Positions 1 to 6,991 are shown, numbered from the stretch's first letter. The stretch: DNA of 9,799 bases from an uncultured Clostridium sp. (GCA_900551135.1 URUX01000087.1:1-9799), one strand, 5' to 3'. Made by a program: numbers and translations. Notes: generated by a model not told the origin, from the letters alone.

Positions 1-290
1 GCTGTTCACCAGCGTATGTTTATATGTTTATCGAGGCTCTGGCGGATGGAGCGGTAAAATACGGACTGCCGAGAAAGGATGCTTACGAAATGGCGGCTCA
101 GGCAGTTTTAGGAAGTGCCAGAATGGTGCTGGAGACAGGAAAGCATCCTGGGGAATTGAAAGATATGGTCTGCTCACCGGGAGGGACGACTATCGAAGGC
201 GTATCCGCTCTGGAAGAAAATGGTTTTCGAAGTGCCATTATCAAGGCGTGTGATGCAAGTTATATGAAAAACGCCCAGTTGAAGAAGTAA
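1..290 (+). CDS. proC: Pyrroline-5-carboxylate reductase, C-terminal part
   Basis: This is the 3' end of proC; the start lies before the window and the frame is open from base 3. The enzyme reduces 1-pyrroline-5-carboxylate to proline with NAD(P)H, the last step of proline synthesis, in the cytosol. The visible 96 residues match the C-terminal dimerisation domain: SPAYVYMFIEALADGAV is followed by the helix with EMAAQAVLGSARMV. Next comes the family signature running from ELKDMVCSPGGTT into the EGVSALEENG helix, which contains the conserved PGGTT that lines the substrate site. The stop is TAA at 288-290. The Nudix gene starts 17 bases later with no terminator between, so the two are probably co-transcribed. 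The N-terminal Rossmann domain cannot be assessed from here. Confidence 0.95.
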   Translation, partial: CSPAYVYMFIEALADGAVKYGLPRKDAYEMAAQAVLGSARMVLETGKHPGELKDMVCSPGGTTIEGVSALEENGFRSAIIKACDASYMKNAQLKK

Positions 291-307
291 AAAGAAAGGA
301 AATGTTT

Positions 308-862
308 ATGGATAATCAGGAAAAAATACCGGTAATCCGGAAAAACAGAGAGTTAAAGTATACAGGTACCATATTAAAATTTTATGAGGATACCGTAATT
401 GCCAATGGTCATGAGGCTCACTGGGATTTTATTCATCATGACGGTGCTGCTGCAGTGGTTCCTGTAACGGCAGAAGGAAAGATTTTAATGGTACGCCAGT
501 ACCGCAATGCCCTGGATCGGTATACCCTGGAAATACCGGCAGGAAAGCTGGATGCACCAGATGAGCCGAAGATCAAATGCGCCTACCGGGAATTGGAAGA
601 AGAAACGGGCTTTCGCTGTGAAAAGCTGGAATATCTGTTAAGCATCAATACTACCATCGCATTTTGTGATGAATATATTGACATTTTTTTAGCCAGAGAT
701 TTGATTCCTTCCAAACAGCATTTAGATGAAGATGAGCAGATTGACATTGAAGAATGGGATTTGAAGGATTTGCAGGAATTAATCTATTCAGGCAAGATGA
801 CAGACGGAAAAACCGTAGCTGCAATCATGACCTATGCGGCCAAATACGGAAATCAGAAATAA
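308..862 (+). CDS. Nudix hydrolase, ADP-ribose pyrophosphatase type
   Basis: A cytosolic Nudix enzyme, probably cleaving ADP-ribose or a similar nucleotide sugar to AMP and a sugar phosphate (NudF group). It has 184 residues, usual for that group. Visible are a beta-rich N-terminal domain, the RQYR motif (residues 63-66) and EIPAGK leading into a Nudix box at about 79-102. That box ends in RELEEETGF, which supplies the metal-binding glutamates. An acidic stretch, DEDEQIDIEEW (about 140-150), is typical of this subfamily. The first half of the box has six residues between the Gly and the Glu where the canonical spacing is five. The ATG at 308 is preferred over the ATG at 302: the AAGGA at 296-300 is seven bases from the former and one from the latter. 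It follows proC closely. Exact substrate is inferred from the family. Confidence 0.9.
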   Translation: MDNQEKIPVIRKNRELKYTGTILKFYEDTVIANGHEAHWDFIHHDGAAAVVPVTAEGKILMVRQYRNALDRYTLEIPAGKLDAPDEPKIKCAYRELEEETGFRCEKLEYLLSINTTIAFCDEYIDIFLARDLIPSKQHLDEDEQIDIEEWDLKDLQELIYSGKMTDGKTVAAIMTYAAKYGNQK

Positions 863-885
863 GAAGACAGCCTCTCGCATACATT
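857..885 (+). promoter_or_regulatory. Candidate sigma-E-type sporulation promoter of spoIIM
   Basis: CATACATT at 878-885 fits the sigma-E -10 consensus CATACAnT at every fixed position. Fourteen bases upstream, AAATAAG (857-863) keeps the ATA core of the -35 element but is otherwise weak. The spacing agrees with the known 14-15 bases. In Bacillus subtilis spoIIM is transcribed by sigma-E, which makes the position meaningful. Transcription would start at about 892-894, inside the hairpin loop and before the GGGAGG at 901-906. This is a consensus reading only. Confidence 0.5.
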
Positions 886-913
886 GTGATAAATGTTGAC
901 GGGAGGCTGTTTT
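864..913 (+). terminator. Long hairpin after the Nudix gene, also covering the spoIIM ribosome binding site
   Basis: The left arm at 867-877 (ACAGCCTCTCG) pairs with 900-910 (CGGGAGGCTGT) over 11 base pairs, one of them a T-G wobble. The stem can extend outward by AAG/TTT pairs at 864-866 and 911-913. Inside the loop ACATT (881-885) can pair with AATGT (892-896). The right arm runs into TTTT, then GTCT, so the T tract is short. It looks like an intrinsic terminator of moderate strength for the proC-Nudix operon. Its right arm also contains GGGAGG, the ribosome binding site of spoIIM, so it could instead mask translation of read-through RNA. Confidence 0.7.
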
Positions 914-1466
914 GTCTGATATGAAGAAAATCCGCATATCTTATGGTGACAGGCTTTTGATTAGTTTTTTGTTCGGAGTGGCTATTGGGACAATCCTGCT
1001 TAATGTGACCAGTACAGAGGTGAAATCGGGCTTAAGTGCATTTCCGTTTTCGGCAGGGGGAACGAATCGGGAAACCATATCCGGAGAAATTCCATTGTTT
1101 GTACATCTGCTTTGCCGAAGATGTTTTGCGGTATTTATAGGGTGGCTTATGGGAATGACTCCATATGGGGCAGCCTGCTTTTATGGGCTGTCGGGTTATG
1201 CCGGGGTAACGATGGGGATTACGTTATCGGTGTTTACCTGGCAAAAAGGGGTGTTTGGTTTATTTTATTTTCTGATTACGATATTTCCGCACAGTCTGTT
1301 TTATGGAGCAGTCTGGCTGGGATTAGCGGCACTGGCGGGAAAAACCAGGGGAAAACCCAGATGGATTCTCATAGCCGGTCTGTTTGGACTTTGCATGCTG
1401 GGAACTGCGGCGGAATGCTGGATATTTCCAGTGGTGTGGGAATGGGGAAACAGAGTGTGGGGATAA
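912..1466 (+). CDS. spoIIM: SpoIIM-like sporulation membrane protein
   Basis: A hydrophobic protein of 184 residues, best read as SpoIIM, part of the SpoIID-SpoIIM-SpoIIP complex that drives peptidoglycan remodelling during engulfment. There is a short basic N-terminus, a first membrane helix at about 14-31 and a loop exposed to about residue 60. Four or so further helices lie between about 66 and 142 and at 151-171. The core follows the SpoIIM pattern: a W-x-x-G-x-T-x-x-G stretch (WLMGMTPYG, 78-86), a Gly-rich helix pair, then FPHSLFY (125-131), matching the family's conserved P-H/Q near the end of a helix. I chose the TTG at 912 because GGGAGG (901-906) is five bases upstream; the ATG at 921 would be 14 away but is possible. 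Position after a Nudix gene fits Bacillota gene order as I recall it, in which xerD often lies downstream; it is absent here. Confidence 0.7.
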   Translation: MSDMKKIRISYGDRLLISFLFGVAIGTILLNVTSTEVKSGLSAFPFSAGGTNRETISGEIPLFVHLLCRRCFAVFIGWLMGMTPYGAACFYGLSGYAGVTMGITLSVFTWQKGVFGLFYFLITIFPHSLFYGAVWLGLAALAGKTRGKPRWILIAGLFGLCMLGTAAECWIFPVVWEWGNRVWG

Positions 1467-1483
1467 AAAATGGTTCTGGTCTC

Positions 1484-1512
1484 TTTCGTTAGAAATGGAA
1501 ATTTGTTATAAT
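1484..1512 (+). promoter_or_regulatory. Promoter of the UroD-family gene (extended -10)
   Basis: TGTTATAAT at 1504-1512 is a perfect extended -10 (TGnTATAAT). The -35 position 17 bases upstream (TTTCGT, 1484-1489) is poor, as is common with extended -10 promoters. It lies 38 bases before the ATG of the downstream gene and separates that gene from spoIIM transcriptionally. Confidence 0.6.
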
Positions 1513-1549
1513 GGATACAGTAAGATTTTACAGATGTTGGAGGGAGAAC

Positions 1550-2504
1550 ATGGAAAAAAGAGAGAGGGTAATAAAGGCAATCAAAGGGGAGAGGACAGAC
1601 AGGATTCCGTCAGGATTTTCATTGCATTTTCCTCCGGAAATAGCAAGAGGAGAACAGGCGGCAGAAGCTCATCTTCGTTTCTTTCGATACAGACATTATT
1701 AAAATTATGAATGAGAATTTAGTTCCGCCGGTTTACGGAGTTGAAACTCCGGAGGATTTTGACAGAATCCCGAAGATTTCCATGAGTGATGAATTTATGC
1801 AGAAACAGGCAGAACTTACCAGAGAGATTTTAAAACAAAGTGACCCGGGCGCTTTTTCTCTGGGAACTCTTCATGGAATCGCAGCATCCTCCATTCATCC
1901 TTTCGAAACAGGGGGGATGGAGTATATGAAGGCAAGGAAATTCGTCCTTAATGCGTTGAGAAAAAACGAAAAGCCTGTTTTGGCAGCATTTGACAGAATT
2001 ACAGATGGAATGTGCCAACTGGCGAAAACCTATATTGAACTTGGGACAGATGGCGTTTACTATGCTGCACTGGGTGGAGAGAAAGAACTTCTTACTGATG
2101 AGGAACATGAGAGATGGTTCATGCCGTATGATCTGAAAATCATGAGGGCCATCAAAGATGCCGGAGGATATTGCTTTTTACACATTTGCAAAGATGGACT
2201 GAACATGGACAGGTACAGAACGTATGGGGATTTGGCAGATGTTGTGAATTGGGGCGTATATGAAGCGCCATACTCCCTGAAAGAGGGCAGGGAACTGTTC
2301 TCTGGTACATGCATTATGGGAGGATTAAAAAATCGCAGCGGAGCCCTGATAACTGGAAGCAGGGAAGAACTGTACCAGTCTGTGAAAAACGCAGCAGAAG
2401 AAGCAGGCCGGACAGGATTTATTCTGGGAGCTGACTGTACGCTGCCTACAGAGATTCCCTATGAAAGAATTCGAATGGCAGTGGAAGCAGTAAGAACATT
2501 ATAA
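1550..2504 (+). pseudogene. Uroporphyrinogen decarboxylase-family (corrinoid methyltransferase-like) gene, frameshifted
   Basis: The start is ATG 1550 after GGAGGGAG (1539-1546). The first 45 codons (to 1684) read as the family N-terminus, with KRERVIKAIKGERTDRIP and SGFSLHFP, then EAHLRFF. That frame stops at TAA 1700-1702. From 1686 the +1 frame continues the same protein with DTDIIKIMNENL and stays open to TAA 2504. Skipping base 1685 gives a 317-residue product. The second part has HIC (His and Cys codons at 2181 and 2187) and GADC (Cys at 2436), the H-x-C...C zinc ligands of MtaA/CmuA-type methyltransferases, and the C-terminal LPTEIPYERI typical of the family. The substrate-binding motif of heme-pathway UroD is absent, so the role is more likely methyl transfer with a corrinoid or thiol partner. 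The ATG at 1707 has no ribosome binding site and is not a separate start. The gene is either broken or recoded at TTT-CGA. Confidence 0.8.
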
Positions 2505-2520
2505 TCAGAAAAATACCATA

Positions 2521-2566
2521 CCGCAGCCGGGCTGATAAGATTTTATGAATGTCCGGCTGCGGTTTT
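2521..2566 (+). terminator. Strong intrinsic terminator after the UroD-family gene, possibly bidirectional
   Basis: CCGCAGCCGG (2521-2530) pairs perfectly with CCGGCTGCGG (2553-2562) over 10 GC-rich base pairs, extendable inward by two. The loop is about 18 bases and TTTT follows. On the other strand the hairpin is followed by TATGGTATTTTT, so it may also stop the minus-strand lipoprotein gene, whose stop codon at 2611 lies about 50 bases before it. Confidence 0.9.
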
Positions 2567-2610
2567 CTGTGTTCAGGTGTCCAGGCAGGCTGCCGGGAAC
2601 TGCGGTTTGG

Positions 2611-3630
2611 CTACTGGTTTGCTTTTTTTGAAAACTCCTGGGTTACGAGGATCTCATACGGCACCCGCTCGGGAAGCTGCCCGGCTTCTTCCAGGATGTT
2701 TTGCAGCAGGTCAAAACTATCCGGTTCAAAAACCGTATCCGTTTTCCAGGTATCCTGTTCTTTATAACGACTGACAATGGAAGTCAGACTGTCTAAATCT
2801 GTATCTGGAAACTGGGGATGAATGGTCTGGGCAATTTCTTCGGCAGAATGAGAGTTTACATAATTTAATCCTTTTTGGATTGCGTTGGTAAAAGACTGGA
2901 TTATCTCTGGATTTTTTTCTAAAAAGCTTTTTTTGGCACAATAAGCCGTATAAGGTACATATCCGGATTCTGTTCCGAGAGAGGCGACTACATAGCCGCT
3001 TCCTTCTTTTTCCAGAGCAGTGGCAAAAGGTTCAAATTCGATGGTATAATCGGCAGAACTGGATGGGAAAGCAGCGGCGGTCAGGCCAAAGCTAATGCTT
3101 TGGTCGATGGAAAGATCGGTTTTCGGATCTAAATTATGTTTTTTTAGAATATATTCAAAAACCATCTGAGGCATTCCGCCTGCCCGTCCGCCAAGAACAG
3201 AGGCTCCGGACAGTTTCTCCCAGGTAAAATCCGGATCCGGTTCTCTGGCAACCAGAAAATTACCGGCTCTCTGAGTAAGCTGGGCGAAATTGACTGCATA
3301 GTCTTCTGCTCCATTGGCATAGGTGTAGATACTGGCTTCTGAACCCATAAAACCAATATCAGCATCACCGGATAAGAGGGCGCTCATCACCTTGTCGGCA
3401 CCTGCGCCGTTTACCAGGGTTAAGTCGATTCCTTCTTCAGCAAAATAACCCAGTTGGACAGCAGCGTATTGCGGCGCGTAAAATATGGAATGGGCAACTT
3501 CGCTTAAGGTAACAGGGACAGACGGGGACGTCTGTTCAGATGAATTCCGGGAAGAACAGGCCGTAAGAGACAAAGCGGTAAAGGAAAAACAGGCAGAAGC
3601 AGCCAGGGCAGAAAAAAGAAATTTTTTCAT
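2611..3630 (-). CDS. ABC transporter substrate-binding lipoprotein, NMT1/THI5-SsuA type
   Basis: A lipoprotein of 339 residues anchored outside the cytoplasmic membrane. It has a basic start (MKK), a hydrophobic stretch and a lipobox LTAC with the acylated Cys at residue 25. A Ser-rich linker follows, then a periplasmic-binding fold of the NMT1/THI5 (SsuA/TauA/ThiY-like) group. Family signs are the stretch from HSIFYAPQYAAVQ through LGYFAEEGID (about 47-70), then ALLSGDADIGFMG and the Y-N-G loop. Such proteins bind sulfonates, nitrate, pyrimidine precursors or similar small molecules; the ligand cannot be read from sequence. The start has GGAGG (3635-3639, minus strand) four bases upstream. 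No permease or ATPase gene is adjacent: it stands alone between a terminator and a divergent gene, so it must use a transporter encoded elsewhere or be a remnant of a lost operon. Confidence 0.88.
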   Translation of the reverse strand: MKKFLFSALAASACFSFTALSLTACSSRNSSEQTSPSVPVTLSEVAHSIFYAPQYAAVQLGYFAEEGIDLTLVNGAGADKVMSALLSGDADIGFMGSEASIYTYANGAEDYAVNFAQLTQRAGNFLVAREPDPDFTWEKLSGASVLGGRAGGMPQMVFEYILKKHNLDPKTDLSIDQSISFGLTAAAFPSSSADYTIEFEPFATALEKEGSGYVVASLGTESGYVPYTAYCAKKSFLEKNPEIIQSFTNAIQKGLNYVNSHSAEEIAQTIHPQFPDTDLDSLTSIVSRYKEQDTWKTDTVFEPDSFDLLQNILEEAGQLPERVPYEILVTQEFSKKANQ

Positions 3631-3661
3631 AAAACCTCCAGAATAGCAGGCAGTTTAGTGT

Positions 3662-3692
3662 ATCTTATGCCAAAACAGACAGCAGGTTCCAA
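3662..3692 (-). promoter_or_regulatory. Weak candidate promoter of the lipoprotein gene
   Basis: Reading the minus strand, TTGGAA (3687-3692) and TAAGAT (3662-3667) lie 19 bases apart, 31 bases before the start codon. Both hexamers match only four of six positions and the spacer is long, so this is a guess at the best site in the divergent gap. Confidence 0.25.
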
Positions 3693-3750
3693 TCTGCGTA
3701 TTCTTTGAACAAAAATGGTGAAATCCTTTCCCTGTGAGATGGATTGCCTC

Positions 3751-3779
3751 TTGTATACGGACGTTATTAATGTTATAAA
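3751..3779 (+). promoter_or_regulatory. Promoter of the aconitase-like gene
   Basis: TTGTAT (3751-3756) and TATAAA (3774-3779) are separated by 17 bases, with a TG at 3771-3772 making an extended -10. This leaves a leader of about 40 bases before AAGGAGGA (3812-3819) and the ATG at 3827. I see no riboswitch-like structure in the 196-base divergent gap. Confidence 0.6.
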
Positions 3780-3826
3780 TAAAGAAACCGAATTTACTGC
3801 AACAGCTACGCAAGGAGGAATATGAT

Positions 3827-6121
3827 ATGATTTCATTATATGACAGCGGCGTGTATCTGGTAAACGGCACCTCTCTGGTTCCGGAATCCGAGTCGGCAAA
3901 AGTAGAAGCCATGACAGGAAAAGCCGCAGATAAAGAAGATGCAAAAAAAGGCACCATTGCCTATTCTATCTTAGAAGCCCATAACACTGCAGACAATATG
4001 GAACATTTAAAACTGCGTTTTGATGCTATGGCATCTCACGATATTACGTTTGTAGGTATTGTCCAGACTGCAAAGGCGTCTGGTATGGAAAAGTTCCCGA
4101 TTCCGTATGTGCTGACCAACTGCCACAATACGCTGTGTGCGGTAGGCGGTACAATCAATGAGGATGACCATATGTTTGGGCTTTCTGCTGCCAAAAAGTA
4201 CGGCGGCATCTATGTTCCGCCTCACATTGCAGTCATTCACCAGTATATGAGAGAAATGATGGCAGGCTGCGGCAAAATGATTTTAGGATCTGACAGCCAT
4301 ACCCGTTATGGAGCCCTGGGAACCATGGCAGTAGGAGAAGGCGGCGGCGAACTGGTAAAGCAGCTGTTAAGAGATACCTATGATGTGGCCTATCCAGGAG
4401 TGGTTGCCATTTATCTGGATGGTAAGCCCAATGCAGGCGTAGGTCCTCAGGATATTGCCCTGGCTATCATTGGCGCTGTATTTAAGAGCGGATATGTAAA
4501 GAATAAGGTGATGGAATTTGTAGGCCCGGGCATTGCCTCTATGGATACGGACTTTAGAAATGGCGTAGATGTTATGACTACCGAGACTACCTGTTTAAGT
4601 TCAATCTGGAAAACAGATGAAGACACCAGGGCATATCTGACCATGCATGGACGGGGAGAGGATTATAAAGAACTGAAGCCTGCGGATGTGGCATATTATG
4701 ACGGCTGCGTATATGTAGATTTAAGCACCATTAAGCCAATGATTGCCCTGCCTTTCCATCCAAGCAACACCTATGAGATTGATGAATTAAATGCAAATCT
4801 TTCCGATATTTTAAGAGAAGTAGAAAAGAGCGCAGAGCAGGTGAGCGGAGGAAAGGCTTCTTTTACTCTGACGGATAAGATAAAGGATGGAAAACTGCTG
4901 GTTCAGCAGGGAATTATCGCCGGATGTGCAGGAGGCAATTATACCAATGTGATTGAGGCTGCCAATGCATTGCGAGGAAAGAACTGCGGCTGTAATGAGT
5001 TTTCCCTGGCCGTATATCCATCTTCCCAGCCGGTATTTGCCGATTTGGTGAAAAAAGGTGCAGTATCCGACCTGATGGCTGCAGGCGCAATTATCCGTAC
5101 AGCATTCTGCGGTCCCTGTTTTGGCGCTGGCGATACGCCCTGCAACAATGGTTTGAGTATTCGCCATACCACCAGAAATTTCCCGAACCGGGAAGGTTCA
5201 AAACCGGGAAATGGCCAGATGGCGGCAGTTGCTCTTATGGATGCACGTTCCATTGCAGCTACGGCAGCAAATGGCGGTATTTTGACTTCTGCAGAAGGAA
5301 TGGAGTGCTTTGGAAATGTTCCGGCTTATGAGTTTGACCGGACTTCTTACGACCACAGAGTATATTTTGGATTTGAAAAAGGAGATGCAAAGGCAGAACT
5401 GGTTTACGGCCCTAATATTAAGGACTGGCCGGAAATGAGTCCTCTGGCTGATAATATTGTGGTAAAAGTCTGCTCTAAGATTATGGACGCAGTTACCACT
5501 ACAGACGAACTGATTCCGTCAGGAGAAACCTCTTCTTACCGTTCCAATCCTCTGGGGCTGGCAGAGTTTACCTTATCCAGAAGAGATCCGGAGTACGTTG
5601 GCCGTACGAAGGAAGTAGACAGGCTGGAAAAGGCCAGAACTTCCGGAACCAGTCCGGTGACACTGGATGCCGGATTAGAGAAGGTATTTGAGCAGATTCG
5701 CACCATTCCGGGCAATGAAGAGATTCAGGTTATGGATACGGAAATTGGAAGCGTGGTGTATGCAGTAAAGCCAGGAGACGGTTCAGCCAGAGAACAGGCA
5801 GCCAGCTGCCAGAGAGTGATTGGCGGACTGGCCAATATCTGCAAAGAATATGCCACCAAGCGCTATCGTTCCAACGTGATGAACTGGGGAATGCTGCCAT
5901 TCCAGATGGAAGCAGATCCGGAATTTGAAGTAGGCGATTATATCTATATTCCTGGCATCCGTAAGGCGCTGGACGGGAATTTGCAGGATGTGAAAGCCTA
6001 TGTGATTGGAGATGGAATCCGGGAAATTCAGTTATACATTGCAGATATGACGGCAGAGGAGAGAGAAATCGTTAAAGCCGGCTGTCTGATTAACTATAAC
6101 CGGAACCGCCAGAAAGCGTAG
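3827..6121 (+). CDS. YbhJ-like hydratase of the aconitase superfamily
   Basis: A 764-residue iron-sulfur dehydratase/hydratase of the aconitase superfamily, closest by motif memory to E. coli YbhJ rather than to AcnA or AcnB. The N-terminal catalytic domains contain GSDSHT (154-159). The [4Fe-4S] ligands appear as Cys367 in GCAGGNYTN and Cys428/Cys431 in CGPC. The arginine motif RNFPNR (450-455) corresponds to the aconitase NRNFxxR. The swivel domain carries SGETSSYRSN (565-574), where true aconitases have SSRE. The cluster and acid-base residues are thus kept but the substrate-recognition loop differs, so citrate/isocitrate should not be assumed. The start is fixed by AGGAGG (3813-3818), eight bases upstream; the ATG at 3822 is followed at once by a stop. 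No citrate synthase or isocitrate dehydrogenase gene is nearby. The HAD gene follows without a terminator. Confidence 0.9.
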   Translation: MISLYDSGVYLVNGTSLVPESESAKVEAMTGKAADKEDAKKGTIAYSILEAHNTADNMEHLKLRFDAMASHDITFVGIVQTAKASGMEKFPIPYVLTNCHNTLCAVGGTINEDDHMFGLSAAKKYGGIYVPPHIAVIHQYMREMMAGCGKMILGSDSHTRYGALGTMAVGEGGGELVKQLLRDTYDVAYPGVVAIYLDGKPNAGVGPQDIALAIIGAVFKSGYVKNKVMEFVGPGIASMDTDFRNGVDVMTTETTCLSSIWKTDEDTRAYLTMHGRGEDYKELKPADVAYYDGCVYVDLSTIKPMIALPFHPSNTYEIDELNANLSDILREVEKSAEQVSGGKASFTLTDKIKDGKLLVQQGIIAGCAGGNYTNVIEAANALRGKNCGCNEFSLAVYPSSQPVFADLVKKGAVSDLMAAGAIIRTAFCGPCFGAGDTPCNNGLSIRHTTRNFPNREGSKPGNGQMAAVALMDARSIAATAANGGILTSAEGMECFGNVPAYEFDRTSYDHRVYFGFEKGDAKAELVYGPNIKDWPEMSPLADNIVVKVCSKIMDAVTTTDELIPSGETSSYRSNPLGLAEFTLSRRDPEYVGRTKEVDRLEKARTSGTSPVTLDAGLEKVFEQIRTIPGNEEIQVMDTEIGSVVYAVKPGDGSAREQAASCQRVIGGLANICKEYATKRYRSNVMNWGMLPFQMEADPEFEVGDYIYIPGIRKALDGNLQDVKAYVIGDGIREIQLYIADMTAEEREIVKAGCLINYNRNRQKA

Positions 6122-6168
6122 CAGCGGAAAACGTTGCAAACCAGAAAAAAGATACATGTGGAGAAATG

Positions 6169-6981
6169 ATGAATTATAAAATGATTGTGCTGGATTTGGA
6201 CGGCACCCTGACTAATCGGGAGAAAAAGATTACTCCCAGAACCAAGAAAGCGCTCATGGAGGCACAGAAACGCGGGAAAATCGTGGTTCTGGCCTCAGGC
6301 CGTCCGGCCCAGGGAATCCTGCATCTGGCAGAAGAACTGGAGATGGAACAGTATGGCGGCTATATTCTGGCCTTTAACGGCGGAATGATTATTAACTGCA
6401 GAACCGGAGAGGCAGTATCTTCTATTTTGCTGCCTCAGGATGTGAATCACACAATAGTAAAGCTGGCAGAGGAACATAGGGTTAATATCCTGACTTATGA
6501 GGGGAATACCATTATTACCCGGAAAAAAGAAGATCCGTATGTAGAACTGGAAGCAGGGATCAATCAGATGACGATTCGGGAGATAGATGACCTGGCAGAT
6601 TATGTAAGAGGCATTACGGTTCCTAAATTTCTTATGATAGATGACGGTGATTATCTGGCAACTGTAGAACCCTTGGTAAAGGCAGCTTTGGGCAGAGATT
6701 TTTCCGTATACCGTTCGGAACCGTTTTTTCTGGAAATCCTTCCAAAAGGAATCGATAAAGCCAAACGGCTGGAGGCGCTTTTGACACGTTTGGGAATGTC
6801 CAGGGAAGAAGTGATTGCCTGCGGAGACGGGTATAATGATTTGACCATGATAAAATATGCAGGACTTGGGGTTGCCATGGAAAATGGGGTTTTGCCGGTC
6901 AGAAAAGCGGCAGATTATATTACGGCATCCAACAATGATGATGGTGTGGCGCTGGTAGTAGAAAAATTTTTGCTTTCTTGA
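6169..6981 (+). CDS. Cof-type HAD-IIB family phosphatase
   Basis: A cytosolic haloacid-dehalogenase-superfamily hydrolase of 270 residues that probably dephosphorylates sugar phosphates or related metabolites with Mg2+. Motif I is DLDGT (Asp9 nucleophile, Asp11 acid/base), motif II is SGR (43-45), motif III lies in PKGIDK (Lys193/Lys197) and motif IV is GDGYND (219-224). The region at about 85-190 is the C2B cap that sets substrate choice. Length and motif order fit the Cof/YidA/YbiV group. ATG 6169 is favoured over ATG 6166 because GGAG (6160-6163) is five bases away from the former and only two from the latter. The gene lies 47 bases after the hydratase and is likely co-transcribed with it, but the family is promiscuous and the neighbour does not define its substrate. 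Confidence 0.92.
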   Translation: MNYKMIVLDLDGTLTNREKKITPRTKKALMEAQKRGKIVVLASGRPAQGILHLAEELEMEQYGGYILAFNGGMIINCRTGEAVSSILLPQDVNHTIVKLAEEHRVNILTYEGNTIITRKKEDPYVELEAGINQMTIREIDDLADYVRGITVPKFLMIDDGDYLATVEPLVKAALGRDFSVYRSEPFFLEILPKGIDKAKRLEALLTRLGMSREEVIACGDGYNDLTMIKYAGLGVAMENGVLPVRKAADYITASNNDDGVALVVEKFLLS

Positions 6982-6991
6982 GTTGAAACTG

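Noticed and set aside
1112..1492. 126-codon plus-strand frame inside spoIIM
   Set aside because: It overlaps the spoIIM frame almost entirely, starts mid-gene and has no recognisable domain.
1707..2504. Independent gene starting at ATG 1707
   Set aside because: The homologous frame continues upstream to 1686 with DTDIIKI, and there is no ribosome binding site before 1707. It is the rest of the frameshifted gene.
3822..3830. ATG at 3822 as hydratase start or minimal upstream ORF
   Set aside because: It is followed after one codon by TGA, and the ATG at 3827 is in frame with the protein and well spaced from AGGAGG.
3655..3957. Minus-strand open frames of 100 and 105 codons across the divergent gap
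   Set aside because: They overlap the start of the hydratase gene and its promoter, lack ribosome binding sites and show no domain.
6126..6139. cre-like site GGAAAACGTTGCAA between the hydratase and HAD genes
   Set aside because: It matches the CcpA box at about 11 of 14 positions, but three mismatches fall at informative ends and it sits inside an operon gap rather than at a promoter.
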